64,000 nucleotides of DNA, from contig NZ_CP063231.1 of assembly GCF_023612255.1 (NCBI RefSeq), forward strand, positions 2,276,001-2,340,000. The letters run 5' to 3'. This DNA is from Luteibacter flocculans. GTDB lineage: Bacteria > Pseudomonadota > Gammaproteobacteria > Xanthomonadales > Rhodanobacteraceae. Each line of letters begins with the position of its first letter. Positions within the stretch are counted from its first letter, which is position 1. The translations under genes and the position numbers were made by a program. Shown one piece after another: positions 55,115 through 64,000 of this stretch. Under the pieces are notes generated by a model. It was given only the letters and a program-made list of their open reading frames with translations, made no database searches and was not told where the DNA came from.

Positions 55115-56281
55115 TCAGGGCGCGAAGATGAGGAATACGAAATAGGCAAAGACCAGCAGGTGCACCGCGCCCTGCAGCAGATGCGTGCGCGGGCTGGTGA
55201 ACGTCATGATGGACAGCACCAGGGTCAGCAGGAAGAGCACCAGGTCGGAACCGCCGATGCCCAGCGTCACCGGATGATCGGTCACCCAACTGATGATGAG
55301 GACGGCGGGAATCGTCAGGCCGATCGTGGAGAGTACCGAACCGAGCAGCACGTTAACGGCACGCTGCAACTCGTTGCGGTTGGCCGCCCGGATGGCCCCC
55401 ATGCCCTCCGGCATCGCCATCAGCACGGCCATCGCCAGTCCGCCCAGCAGCGCTGGCGCGCCCAACGTTTCCACCACGTAATCGACCGGCACCGCGAGCT
55501 TGTCGACGAGGAACACCACGGGAATCAGGTACGCCACGAGAAAACACGCTGCCACGCGGGGTCCATGGCCTGCGGTGCGCTCCGGCAAATCATCGTGTGA
55601 TGCCGTCTTCCCCGAAATGAAGTAGCCGCGCAGCCCGCGAGTCTGCAGCACCAGAAAGACGGCGTAGAGAAGCAACGCTGAAACGGCAAGAAACCACTGG
55701 TGCGACACGCGCAGGGTCGCGTCGACGGCATCTTGATCGAAAGTGGGGAGCACCATGCCGAGTACGCCCAACGGAATGATGAGACCGAGGTACGCGTTCG
55801 CGCCTTGCAGGTTGTAGCTCTGCTCGCGATGCCTGAGGCCACCCAGCAGGAGCGCCACGCCAACCATGCCGTTCAACACGATCATGGCCACCGAGAACAA
55901 GGTGTCGCGTGCCAGCGTCGGGTTGTTCGCCCCGTGCAGCATCACGGCGGCGATGCTCATGATCTCGATGGACGTCACGGCGAGCGTGAGGACCAGCGTG
56001 CCGCGTGGCTCGCCCAGGTGATGCGCCAGATGCTCGGCATGACGCACCACCGAGACCGCGGACCCCAGAATCACGAGGAACAGCCATGCGAAAACGATCG
56101 CGAGCCAGAGTATGGACGGCGCCGCGGGCAGCAGGCTCTCAGGCGCCAGCATGAAGATCACGCAGGTGCCAAGACTGACGACCAGAAAGCGCTCCTCGCG
56201 CAACATCTGGCGCCAACGCCGGGAAGGTCGCTTGCGTGGCGTGTCGATCGAAACGGGTGGTGTCTCCACGTCTGTCTCCAC
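55115..56281 (-). CDS. chaA: ChaA-type calcium/sodium:proton antiporter
   Basis: 388 aa with about 11 transmembrane segments and two CaCA repeats; the alpha-1 part reads LVLTLAVTSIEIMSIAAVML and alpha-2 NELQRAVNVLLGSVLSTIGLTIPAVLI. ChaA exchanges Na+, K+ or Ca2+ for protons at alkaline pH. The N-terminal tail is basic. The start may be later at the MLREERFLV methionine. It is divergent from the bd-oxidase operon. Confidence 0.88.
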   Translation of the reverse strand: METDVETPPVSIDTPRKRPSRRWRQMLREERFLVVSLGTCVIFMLAPESLLPAAPSILWLAIVFAWLFLVILGSAVSVVRHAEHLAHHLGEPRGTLVLTLAVTSIEIMSIAAVMLHGANNPTLARDTLFSVAMIVLNGMVGVALLLGGLRHREQSYNLQGANAYLGLIIPLGVLGMVLPTFDQDAVDATLRVSHQWFLAVSALLLYAVFLVLQTRGLRGYFISGKTASHDDLPERTAGHGPRVAACFLVAYLIPVVFLVDKLAVPVDYVVETLGAPALLGGLAMAVLMAMPEGMGAIRAANRNELQRAVNVLLGSVLSTIGLTIPAVLIISWVTDHPVTLGIGGSDLVLFLLTLVLSIMTFTSPRTHLLQGAVHLLVFAYFVFLIFAP

Positions 56282-56472
56282 GATCCCGGTGTGGACCGGT
56301 CGATCCTAGCATTGAGCACACGGCCGGCGGGGTACGAACCGCCCCATCGCAGCAAGACGCTGCAAGTCAGGTGGGTTACCTGCCCTGCGACAATCGTCCA
56401 CGCGCCAAAACGACGCGGGCGCATGCGCGGTTGACGGCACACCCTAGACTGCGAAACCAGACGGAGATTCCC

Positions 56473-57891
56473 ATGAACGTATCCGAGACAGCCCTCCTGC
56501 TGGCGCGTTGGCAATTTGCCTTCACCGTGTCCTTTCACATCATCTTTCCCGCCATCAGCATCGGCCTGGCGAGCTACCTCGCCGTCCTCGAAGGCCTGTG
56601 GCTGAAGACGGGAAAGATCGTCTACAAGGAACTGTTCTTCTTCTGGTCCAAGGTCTTCGCGGTCGGCTTCGCCATGGGCGTGGTTTCCGGCGTGGTCATG
56701 AGCTACCAGTTCGGCACGAACTGGTCGGGTTTCTCCACGGTGGCGGGCGCCGTGACAGGCCCGTTGCTGACCTTCGAGGTACTCACGGCGTTCTTTCTGG
56801 AAGCCGGCTTCCTCGGCATCATGCTGTTCGGTTGGACCAAGGTGGGACCGAGAGCGCATTTCTTTGCCACGTTGATGGTCGCGACCGGCACGCTTATCTC
56901 GACGTTCTGGATCTTGTCGTCGAACAGTTGGATGCACACGCCGCAGGGCTATGCGCTCGTCGACGGGCGTATCGTTCCCGAAGACTGGATGAAGATCATC
57001 TTCAATCCGTCATTTCCCTATCGCCTCGTGCACATGGCCCTGGCGGCCTTCATCGTCACAGCGACCCTGGTCGGCGCCTGCGCTGCCTGGCATCTGCTGC
57101 GGGGGCGCAAGGATGCGGGCATTCGCAAATCGTTCTCCATGGCCTTGTGGATGCTGCTGGTCGTGGTGCCGGTCCAGATCGCCGTAGGCGACGCGCACGG
57201 CATCAACACGCGTGAATACCAGCCGGCAAAGATCGCCGCGATCGAAGGCCTGTGGGAAACGGAACAAGGCGGCACGTCGCTGAACCTCGTCGGATGGCCC
57301 GACATGGCGGCGGAAACCACACGTTATGCGGTGAAAGTGCCGCATCTCGGCAGCCTGATCCTGACCCATAGCTGGAACGGCGAGGTGCGCGGACTGAAGT
57401 CCTTCGCACCCGAGGACCGCCCGAATTCCACCATCGTGTTCTGGAGCTTCCGCATCATGGTGGGCATGGGCCTGCTCATGCTGCTGCTCGCGCTTTCCGC
57501 ATTGGCGCTGCGTCGCCACGATCGGCTCTATAGCGCGCGCTGGTTGCAACGTTTCGCGCTGGTCATGGGGCCGTCCGGGCTCATCGCGCTCCTTGCCGGC
57601 TGGATCACCACCGAGGCGGGGCGCCAGCCGTGGGTCGTCTATGGCGTGCTGCGCACGCGCGATGCCGTGTCCGCGCTCACGGAGCAACAGGTCGGTACCT
57701 CGCTCATGATCTTCGTGATGGTGTACTTCCTCGTCTTCGGCACCGGCATTTACTACATGCTGAAGCTCATGGCGAAGGGCCCCGACCTGCCTCGCGACGA
57801 AGCCGATGCCGAGGCGCCAGATACGGGGCGCGGCAAGGAACGGTTCGACCATCGTCCGCTTTCGCGGCCCACCGATCCCATCGACGAGTGA
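56473..57891 (+). CDS. cioA: Cytochrome bd-type (cyanide-insensitive) oxidase subunit I
   Basis: 472 aa with about nine transmembrane helices. The heme ligand H22 is in SFHIIFP and the second in RLVHMAL (about 186). GRQPWVVYGVLRT near residue 385 is the quinol-oxidase mark of this family. The Q-loop is short, as in the CioA branch. It oxidises ubiquinol and reduces O2 to water. GGAG lies 8 nt before the ATG. cioB follows 6 bp after its stop. Confidence 0.95.
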   Translation: MNVSETALLLARWQFAFTVSFHIIFPAISIGLASYLAVLEGLWLKTGKIVYKELFFFWSKVFAVGFAMGVVSGVVMSYQFGTNWSGFSTVAGAVTGPLLTFEVLTAFFLEAGFLGIMLFGWTKVGPRAHFFATLMVATGTLISTFWILSSNSWMHTPQGYALVDGRIVPEDWMKIIFNPSFPYRLVHMALAAFIVTATLVGACAAWHLLRGRKDAGIRKSFSMALWMLLVVVPVQIAVGDAHGINTREYQPAKIAAIEGLWETEQGGTSLNLVGWPDMAAETTRYAVKVPHLGSLILTHSWNGEVRGLKSFAPEDRPNSTIVFWSFRIMVGMGLLMLLLALSALALRRHDRLYSARWLQRFALVMGPSGLIALLAGWITTEAGRQPWVVYGVLRTRDAVSALTEQQVGTSLMIFVMVYFLVFGTGIYYMLKLMAKGPDLPRDEADAEAPDTGRGKERFDHRPLSRPTDPIDE

Positions 57892-57897
57892 TCCGCC

Positions 57898-58905
57898 ATG
57901 CATATCGACCTGCCAATCATCTGGGCGGCCATCATCGGCTTCGGCGTCTTCCTCTACGTGATGCTGGACGGCTTCGACCTCGGCATCGGCCTGATCTTTC
58001 CCTTCTTCGATCGCGAGGGCGAACGTCAGGTCATGCTCAACACGGTGGCACCCGTGTGGGATGGCAACGAGACCTGGATGGTGCTCGGCGGCGCCTCGCT
58101 GTACGCCGTGTTTCCCGTGGCCTATGCAACGCTGCTGCCCGCGACATATCTGCCCATCATCGCCATGCTGTGCGGCCTGATCTTCCGCGGGGTGGCGTTC
58201 GAAGTGCGCGCGAAGGCACGACGCACACAGCACCTGTGGGATCTCGCGTTCATCGCGGGCTCCGGCGTCGCCACCTTTGCCCAGGGCGTCATCCTGGGTA
58301 CCTTGCTGCAAGGCATTCCCATTCGTGACGGCAAGTTCGCCGGCGGCGCGTTCGACTGGTTCACGCCGTTCAACCTGTTCACCGGGCTTGGCCTGCTCGT
58401 GACCTATGCCACGCTCGGCTGCGGCTGGCTGCTGATGAAGACCGAGGGCGAGTTGCGGCGGCGCATGGGCGTGCTGATGCGTCCGCTCACCTGGGTGCTG
58501 GGCGCCACCGTGGGCATCGTCAGCGTGTGGACGATCGTCGGCCAGTCGGCTGTCGCGGCGCGCTGGTTCTCGCTGCCAAACCTTTTCTACTTTCTTCCCG
58601 TACCGGTGCTGGTGATCGCATGCCTGGTGGGCATCCTCGTGTGCCTGCGCCGCGGCTCGGATCGCGCGCCCTTCCTGCTGACGCTTGCGATCCTGTTCCT
58701 CGGTTACAGCGGCCTCATCATCAGCATCTTCCCGAACATCGTGCCGCCGTCGCTGGACATCTGGAGCGCGTCGGCGCCGCGCTCCAGCCAGTTGTTCACG
58801 CTGGTGGGGGCCGCCATCGTCATCCCCGTCATCCTGGTCTACACCGCCATGGCCTACTGGGTGTTCCGTGGGAAGGTGCGGCACGACGATCCGGGGTACC
58901 ACTGA
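57898..58905 (+). CDS. cioB: Cytochrome bd-type oxidase subunit II
   Basis: 335 aa with about eight transmembrane helices. The N-terminal DLPIIWAAIIGFGVFLYVMLDGFDLGIGLIFPF is typical of CydB/CioB. It stabilises heme binding by subunit I. Its stop overlaps the next start as TGATG. Confidence 0.95.
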   Translation: MHIDLPIIWAAIIGFGVFLYVMLDGFDLGIGLIFPFFDREGERQVMLNTVAPVWDGNETWMVLGGASLYAVFPVAYATLLPATYLPIIAMLCGLIFRGVAFEVRAKARRTQHLWDLAFIAGSGVATFAQGVILGTLLQGIPIRDGKFAGGAFDWFTPFNLFTGLGLLVTYATLGCGWLLMKTEGELRRRMGVLMRPLTWVLGATVGIVSVWTIVGQSAVAARWFSLPNLFYFLPVPVLVIACLVGILVCLRRGSDRAPFLLTLAILFLGYSGLIISIFPNIVPPSLDIWSASAPRSSQLFTLVGAAIVIPVILVYTAMAYWVFRGKVRHDDPGYH

Positions 58906-59018
58906 TGGCCGCGCGCGCACGCTGGCGTCAGGCAGGCTGGTTCGTGCTTCTCTACCTGGGAGGCGTCGTTGCCGTGGGTCTCGTCGCCGCCTTTTTCCGC
59001 CTGCTGATACCGCGCTGA
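58905..59018 (+). CDS. DUF2474-type small bd-oxidase subunit (37 aa)
   Basis: A 37-aa single-pass membrane protein (MAARARWRQAGWFVLLYLGG, then GVVAVGLVAAFFRLLIPR-like end) translated from ATG 58905, coupled to cioB through TGATG. It matches the small DUF2474 proteins found behind cioAB and is the analogue of CydX, which keeps the oxidase stable. It is short and could be missed by automatic calling. Confidence 0.8.
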   Translation: MAARARWRQAGWFVLLYLGGVVAVGLVAAFFRLLIPR

Positions 59019-59061
59019 CACGACCCATCGCCCGGCTGAATCACGAACCGGTGCGAACGCT

Positions 59062-60129
59062 CTAAAGACGTGCCTTGCCACCGTAACCGACAAGTTCGAG
59101 AAAGCCGCGGCCGCCGTCCACGCTGACTGCGCCTTCCCAATAAATGGGGCCACCGGTCGGCCGCGAGTCCAGCTCCTGGTCGTCAAACAACGGGCGCAGC
59201 GTCATGTGTCGCACACCGGCCGGCGTCTTGATCGAGACCTCGGTTTCCACGGGATACATCGCGCCCGTGCGTGGCGAGCGCCAACGTCGCCGTGCCTCGA
59301 ACGTCACGTCTCCGGCCCCAAGGATCAGCAGCGACCCGTCGCCGCCACGCACGCTGCCGCCGGTCCAGACCACGCCGCCCTGCGCATCGCGCACGCGGAA
59401 CACCGTTATCGCGCTGCCATCGTCCATATTGAGCCCCGCCCAGTCCCAGCCGACCGCCCGCGTATTGAGCAGGCTCGATGACCATTCGCGATCCAGCCAT
59501 GCCTCGCCGCGCACCGTTTCTGCGTGGCCGTTGCGTGTCAGTCGGCCTGTGACGGCGAGGTGCGGAATGCTGAAATACGCACTCGCCTCTTCCGGCCCCT
59601 TGCGGCTGTAGCCCCGATCCCCCTGCAACAACGGCGCCTGCGTCGGCGACATGTGCAGGTCGAGCGTGAACGCGTCCGAGCCTGCATGCGCGGCGAACGC
59701 GCCATCCTTGTCGCGCACGAGACGCCAGTCGTCGATGGTGACGTCGGTATCGCCGATCGCCGCCTCGGCCAGGCCGAATCCTTCGCGCGCCATCCGCTGC
59801 CCGTGTTGGAGGTGACCGACCGCAGGGTCGCCCAGCGCGACGTGCGCCACGATCAACTGCCGCGGCGCGAAGCGACTTGGATTGCCGTCGTCAAACGGAA
59901 GGCGCGAGCGAAAGAAGGTGACCTGGAAGCCGACCGGTCCCGTGGTGGTCTGCAACCAGCCGGTCACGTACCACCATTCCGTCTTGTAATCCGGATGGGC
60001 GCCATGATCGCGAGGCAGCACGACCGGATCGTGCGGTGAAACGGCCGGGTACGTCACGCGGTCGTCGGCGAAGCCGGCGGCCGCCATCGTAAGCAACCAG
60101 GGCAACGCGAGTGCAGCCAGCTTGCGCAT
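59062..60129 (-). CDS. Secreted CrtC/AttH-like lipocalin-fold protein
   Basis: 355 aa with a signal peptide (RKLAALALPWLLTMAAAGFA). The mature part matches the AttH/CrtC (hydroxyneurosporene synthase-like) family of secreted hydrolases: HPDYKTEWWYVTGWLQTT, QVTFFRSR, GEAWLDREWSSSLLNTRAVGWDWAGLNMDDG. It likely acts on a hydrophobic substrate in the periplasm. It overlaps the ABC permease as TGATG and so belongs to the exporter operon. Confidence 0.87.
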   Translation of the reverse strand: MRKLAALALPWLLTMAAAGFADDRVTYPAVSPHDPVVLPRDHGAHPDYKTEWWYVTGWLQTTTGPVGFQVTFFRSRLPFDDGNPSRFAPRQLIVAHVALGDPAVGHLQHGQRMAREGFGLAEAAIGDTDVTIDDWRLVRDKDGAFAAHAGSDAFTLDLHMSPTQAPLLQGDRGYSRKGPEEASAYFSIPHLAVTGRLTRNGHAETVRGEAWLDREWSSSLLNTRAVGWDWAGLNMDDGSAITVFRVRDAQGGVVWTGGSVRGGDGSLLILGAGDVTFEARRRWRSPRTGAMYPVETEVSIKTPAGVRHMTLRPLFDDQELDSRPTGGPIYWEGAVSVDGGRGFLELVGYGGKARL

Positions 60130-62651
60130 CACCAATCCTCCCTCACCGCCTGCACCGCATTGGCGGAGAACGCGCTACGCCCGACAATCAGCGCCGTGCC
60201 CGACGTGGCGACGACGAGCCCGGCCACCGCCGAACAAAGCAGTGTCCAGGGCAGCATCGTGTCCATCGTCCAGTGAAACGACTGGGGATTCACCACGTGG
60301 ATCAGCACCTGGCTCATGGCCGCACCAAGCGCCACACCGGCAATGCCACCCACGAGTCCGAGCAATGCACCCTCCGTGACCAGCATGAGGGCGAGTTCGC
60401 GGCGTGTGGCCCCGACGTGCCGGAGCATGCCGAACTCGCGAATGCGCGACAGTACCTGCGCCCCAATGGTCGCCGCCACGCCGGCAAGACCCACCGCTAT
60501 GGCAATGGCTTCGAGCAGATAGGTAATAAGGAAGCTGCGATCGAACGTCTTGAGCGCCTGACGACGAATGTCCTGCGGCCGGCTCACCGTAGCGCTCGCA
60601 TACGCCGGTCCCGCCGCAGCTCGCAGCCGCGAGATCACGTCGGTGGCTTGCGCCCCAGGCGCGAGCACGACGGCCACGCCGGTGCGCGCGCCATCCCCTG
60701 TAAGCCGCGTATACGCGGCATCGTCGATGACGATGGCACCGTGCTGGCGCGCGTAATCGCGCCATATGCCCGCCACTGTCACCAGCGGCGCACCCGGCAA
60801 CGGCAAGGTCAATCGTTGGCCTGGCCGCCAGCCGTAGATGCGCGACGCTGGCTCCGAGACCCATACGGGAATCTGCCCTTCGGGTACCGCAGCCTGTCTA
60901 TCCATCAGCGCCAGATGCTTCTCCGTCCCGGCCATCACCCGCGCGCGCAGCACCACGGGCGGGTGTTGCTTGTCGAACTGCAACGGCGTTTCCTTCAGTA
61001 CGTCGAACGATGCCACGCCCGGTACGCGGCGCATGCGGGCCTGCGCGTCGGCGTCGAATCCACCCGTCGGACCGTTCTCCGCCGACACGTAGATGTCGGC
61101 TCGCAGCACATCGTCCAGCCAATGGTCGACCGATCCGCGAAAACTCGTGACCATGATGGCCATCGCCACGGTCAACGCCGTGGACGCCACGATGCCCGAC
61201 AATGCCACGGAGGCCTGCGATGGCGCTCCCCAGAGCCGCTCGGTCGCCAGGCGAAACGGCAGATTACGGAACGGCGCAAGACGCAGTGGCGCCACGAGCG
61301 CGCGGGCGAGCGATGGCATGAGCATCACGCCGCCGGCCAGGAGAAGCGCCATCGCCACATAGCCGAACACCGCGATGCCACCCACCGCCGGCAGGAAGGA
61401 CACGAGCAGCGCGGCGCCCAACAGGGCCAGGGCGGGCCATGAACGTTGGCGTCGCCGCGGATCGCCCATGTCTCCCGCCTGCTTGATCGCGACACCCGGT
61501 GCGAGTCGCGCGGCGGCCGACGCGGGAACGATGCTACCCAGCACTGCCGCGGCGACCCCCAATGCAGCGAAGCTCGCCGCAGCCCACGGCGCGAAGACCA
61601 GCGTCGGCGCATCGCCCATGAAATAGCCGCCTCCCAGATCGCCGCCCAACAGCTTCAACGCCAGCGCGGCGAGCGCGATGCCCAGTCCGATGCCCGCCGC
61701 CGCGCCGAGGGAGCCCAGCACGAGCGCCTCGGTGAGCACCTGGGCCAGTACCTTGCGGCGTTCCATGCCCAACACGCGAAGCAGCGCGAACTGCGCATGA
61801 CGACGCGCGACGGAGAGCGACTGGGCGGAATAAACGAGGAACCCGCCCGTCAACAACGCAATGAGGGCGAGCATGTCCAGGTTCACGCGATAGGCGGCCG
61901 ACAGGCCCTCGTTACGACTCCGATCGCTTGCCGCATCGGCCACCATCGCATCGGCCGGCAGCAACGCTTCGATCGATCGGCGCGCCTCGGCGGCGTTCGT
62001 GCCGGGCAATAGATGGATGTCCAATCGATGCAGACGCCCGAGCGATCCGAATCGCCATTGTGCGGCGGCAATGTCGACGAGCACGGAGGCACGTCCGTCC
62101 GTCGAGGGGATCTCACCTGCGATACGTACAGACCACGTGTGTCCATTCGCGTCGAGCCGCAGGCGATCGCCCACCCTGCGTCCGGTTGCCGACAGCACTG
62201 CGGAGGAAACGCGGACGGCACGCCCTACGAGAAAATCGCCAAACGCGTCGGCGCCGGCGCCGTTATCCGCGTCCTGGACGGGTGCAGCGCCCAGCCAGCG
62301 AAAGATGTCCACGCCGTCGATCGAGACCGGTGTCTTGCCTTCGGCGACGCCGGCCAGCGCGACCACCGGCGACACGCGCATACCGGGCAAGCGCGCAATG
62401 CGTGGGTAGAGGTTTTCGTCGAATCCGAATGCATTCGCCGAGCGCACGGTGAGGTCCGCGCTGCCGTTGGCTGCGTGCATCGCCTTGTCGAACTCACCGA
62501 GTGCAGAGGCGTTCACGAGATGCACCGCAAAACCGAGTGCAACGCCGAGTGCGATTGCCAATACCGCCGTGAAGAACCGCCCGGGATACGCGCGCCACTC
62601 GCTTGCGATGAGCCAGCGGCGCACCACGGGAAGTACCTGCCACTCAGCCAC
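60129..62651 (-). CDS. FtsX-family ABC transporter permease (two repeats)
   Basis: 840 aa with a first transmembrane helix near residues 22-42, a large periplasmic part and two FtsX-like domains (about 265-390 and 715-835). It is the YbbP type, in which both repeats are in one chain. Such permeases, with an ATPase, move lipids or lipoproteins or transfer force to the envelope rather than importing solutes. It starts 8 bp inside the ATPase gene's end and overlaps the CrtC-like gene. Confidence 0.9.
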   Translation of the reverse strand: MAEWQVLPVVRRWLIASEWRAYPGRFFTAVLAIALGVALGFAVHLVNASALGEFDKAMHAANGSADLTVRSANAFGFDENLYPRIARLPGMRVSPVVALAGVAEGKTPVSIDGVDIFRWLGAAPVQDADNGAGADAFGDFLVGRAVRVSSAVLSATGRRVGDRLRLDANGHTWSVRIAGEIPSTDGRASVLVDIAAAQWRFGSLGRLHRLDIHLLPGTNAAEARRSIEALLPADAMVADAASDRSRNEGLSAAYRVNLDMLALIALLTGGFLVYSAQSLSVARRHAQFALLRVLGMERRKVLAQVLTEALVLGSLGAAAGIGLGIALAALALKLLGGDLGGGYFMGDAPTLVFAPWAAASFAALGVAAAVLGSIVPASAAARLAPGVAIKQAGDMGDPRRRQRSWPALALLGAALLVSFLPAVGGIAVFGYVAMALLLAGGVMLMPSLARALVAPLRLAPFRNLPFRLATERLWGAPSQASVALSGIVASTALTVAMAIMVTSFRGSVDHWLDDVLRADIYVSAENGPTGGFDADAQARMRRVPGVASFDVLKETPLQFDKQHPPVVLRARVMAGTEKHLALMDRQAAVPEGQIPVWVSEPASRIYGWRPGQRLTLPLPGAPLVTVAGIWRDYARQHGAIVIDDAAYTRLTGDGARTGVAVVLAPGAQATDVISRLRAAAGPAYASATVSRPQDIRRQALKTFDRSFLITYLLEAIAIAVGLAGVAATIGAQVLSRIREFGMLRHVGATRRELALMLVTEGALLGLVGGIAGVALGAAMSQVLIHVVNPQSFHWTMDTMLPWTLLCSAVAGLVVATSGTALIVGRSAFSANAVQAVREDW

Positions 62652-63306
62652 GTTGAACCAGCCCGGTCGGCGTAAGCACGAGTTCGCGATCGGCCGCTGC
62701 GGCGGCGACGCGCGAGTGGGTCACAAGCACGACGGCGGCACCCGTGTCGCGCACGCGCTCGACAAACAAGGCCAGCGTACGAGCCGCCGTGTCCGGATCG
62801 AGGTTGCCCGTGGGCTCGTCGGCCAGGATCAGCCCCGGCCCATGCACGAGCGCACGTGCCACGGCCACCCGTTGCAGCTCGCCACCGGACAGTTCGCGAG
62901 GATAGGCATCGCCGCGTCCTCCCAGGCCGACCGAGGCCAGCATCGTCTCCGCTGCATGCAACGCCTCCTGCGGATCCCGCCCTTGCAGAGCGAGTGGAAG
63001 CGCGACGTTATGGGCGAGGTCCAAGTGCGGTAGGACGTGGAACGCCTGGAAGACAAAACCAATATGGTCGCGCCGCAATCGCGTGCGACCGTCGTCATCG
63101 AGGCTGGCGATGTTTGTGCCGTCTATCGACACCATGCCGGCATCTGGCGAATCGAGCCCCGCGATGAGATTCAACAGCGTGGACTTGCCAGCGCCGGACT
63201 CACCCGTCACCGCAACGAACTCGCCTGCCGCGAGCGCAAGATCGATCCCCTCGAAGAGCGTCCTTCCGCCAGGCACTGCCTTGACCAGGCCAGCGACGTT
63301 CAACAT
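62644..63306 (-). CDS. LolD/YbbA-type ABC transporter ATPase
   Basis: 220 aa. Walker A is GESGAGKST (35-43), the signature LSGGELQRVAVARAL, Walker B LILADEPTG, and the H-loop VLVTHS. It is the usual partner of FtsX-like permeases and the first gene of the three-gene unit (ATPase, permease, CrtC-like secreted protein). Confidence 0.95.
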   Translation of the reverse strand: MLNVAGLVKAVPGGRTLFEGIDLALAAGEFVAVTGESGAGKSTLLNLIAGLDSPDAGMVSIDGTNIASLDDDGRTRLRRDHIGFVFQAFHVLPHLDLAHNVALPLALQGRDPQEALHAAETMLASVGLGGRGDAYPRELSGGELQRVAVARALVHGPGLILADEPTGNLDPDTAARTLALFVERVRDTGAAVVLVTHSRVAAAAADRELVLTPTGLVQRG

Positions 63307-63758
63307 CAGGGTGACTCCATGGTAAACGGAGCGCGCAGTCTAACTCGCAGTCTGGTGGGCGCCATGCTGGCGAGGTGAAGCTCCGCTATGCAAATTACGC
63401 CCAGCTATGCGCAAGCACGTGTTCTGCACCGCATTGCGTCAACGCCCCCGCCCTCCTGTGGGAGCCGCCATGGCGGCAAGGAATTTGCCGGTGGCAGCCA
63501 GCCTGCTGGCGATGGGAGCTTACCTCGCTGCTACACCGCTTCGTTGGCCTTTCGCCAGCAGGCTGGCTCCCACCTTGCTGTGTTGGCTCGTCGCCGTCAT
63601 GGCGGCTCGCACAGGCAGAGGCACAGGCTTGCCGTCGCGTTCACGCAATTAAACGCGGCCGGAATGAGCGACTTCACCTTGGTGAAGACACCGTCAATTG
63701 AACGGGATCCCGCGCCAGCTCGTGGCACCATCGCGCCTTTCGATGCGAGACGGCTGCC
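63307..63758. other. Intergenic region with REP cluster
   Basis: 452 bp between the ABC operon and the LOV gene, which point away from each other. It carries at least three REP elements at 63458-63574 and no supported gene. The promoters for both neighbours must lie here; none could be picked reliably by eye. Confidence 0.6.
63458..63574. repeat. REP cluster, families 1 and 2
   Basis: A plus copy with core GCCGCCATGGCGGC at 63458-63481, a plus copy with core GCCAGCCTGCTGGC at 63491-63514, and a minus copy with the same core at 63551-63574. The last two face each other as a doublet with about 35 bp between. Confidence 0.75.
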
Positions 63759-64000
63759 ATGGCGGACCACATTCCCATCCACGATACCGGCCCCATGCCT
63801 ATGATTTACGAAGGGCTCGATAAGGAGGCAGGCAGCATTTTCTTTGCGGCGGTATCCACCACGCGGATGCCGATGATCGTGACGGACCCCAAGCAGGCCG
63901 ACAATCCGATCGTCTTTGCGAACCCCGCATTTCTGCGCATGACCGGCTACACATACGACGAGTTGCTTGGGCGGAACTGTCGTCTTCTGCAAGGTCCGGC
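63759..64000 (+). CDS. LOV-domain photoreceptor, probably a sensor kinase (partial, 3' end off window)
   Basis: About 80 residues are visible from the ATG at 63759. ESIF-like [19 protein letters not shown] leads into [28 protein letters not shown]. The motif G-R-N-C-R-x-L-Q holds the cysteine that forms the flavin adduct in blue-light LOV domains. Related Xanthomonas genes encode LOV-histidine kinases; the output domain is outside the window, so kinase or other type is not known. Confidence 0.85.
   Translation, partial: MADHIPIHDTGPMPMIYEGLDKEAGSIFFAAVSTTRMPMIVTDPKQADNPIVFANPAFLRMTGYTYDELLGRNCRLLQGP

Noticed and set aside
57010-59028. 672-codon open frame on the minus strand across the cio genes
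   Set aside because: It is antisense to three well-supported genes, has His/Arg-rich low-complexity product typical of high-GC shadows, and no family feature.
60111-61442. 443-codon open frame antisense to the ABC permease
   Set aside because: It is very Arg/His-rich and antisense to a clear FtsX-family gene.

Overview
The window looks like chromosome of a high-GC gammaproteobacterium of the order Lysobacterales (Xanthomonadales), most likely a Rhodanobacteraceae member such as Luteibacter or Dyella. The reasons are the ndk-rlmN-pilF-rodZ-yfgM-bamB-der order, a FadN-type beta-oxidation pair next to a PsrA-like regulator, a HiPIP gene and REP elements with a GTGGGAGCC head. The genus is inferred, not shown. 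No rRNA, tRNA, CRISPR array, insertion sequence or replication origin was recognised.

Layout. 1-1.4 kb: an AbiE-type toxin-antitoxin pair (toxin cut by the window edge) beside the 3' end of guaA. 1.5-9 kb: guaA, guaB, folD, a GNAT acetyltransferase, a rhodanese-MoeB fusion and der. 9-14.4 kb: the envelope and housekeeping run bamB, yfgM-like, rodZ, pilF, rlmN, ndk, all on the minus strand. 14.6-19 kb: a PsrA-like TetR regulator behind a perfect palindrome, then fadN-like and fadA-like genes. 19-27.4 kb: MBL-fold hydrolase, CsaA-like tRNA-binding protein, FAD oxidase, 3-hydroxyanthranilate dioxygenase, Nudix hydrolase, an outer-membrane barrel protein and two CAT-type amino-acid permeases. 27.5-28 kb: a strong unlisted small ORF and a HiPIP.

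28.2-38.5 kb: a methionine salvage locus. mtnB and mtnD are followed by mtnC, and a glutamine-transaminase-like aminotransferase and an omega-amidase lie downstream. Between mtnD and mtnC sits the most unusual part of the window. It is a 5.3-kb, visibly lower-GC tandem array of seven copies of a gene for a small exported protein of unknown function: five full-length, one without a signal peptide and one broken, all on the strand opposite mtnBD. Each array junction carries a copy of the 3' end of mtnD. The array therefore grew by tandem duplication in place, and it now separates mtnC from mtnBD.

38.5-51.9 kb: LysR/AzoR divergon, a metallothionein and a small partner gene missed by simple ORF calling, an MrfA/MrfB-like helicase-exonuclease pair, small lipoproteins, a degenerate receiver, two L,D-transpeptidases, a 2OG-Fe dioxygenase, an AT-hook protein and a CHAD protein. 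52.3-64 kb: a GH18 chitinase, a DUF1275 membrane protein, a ComJ-like protein, a ChaA-type antiporter, a cyanide-insensitive-type bd oxidase (cioA, cioB and a 37-aa subunit), an ABC exporter with a CrtC/AttH-like secreted protein, a REP cluster, and the start of a LOV-domain photoreceptor gene cut by the right edge.
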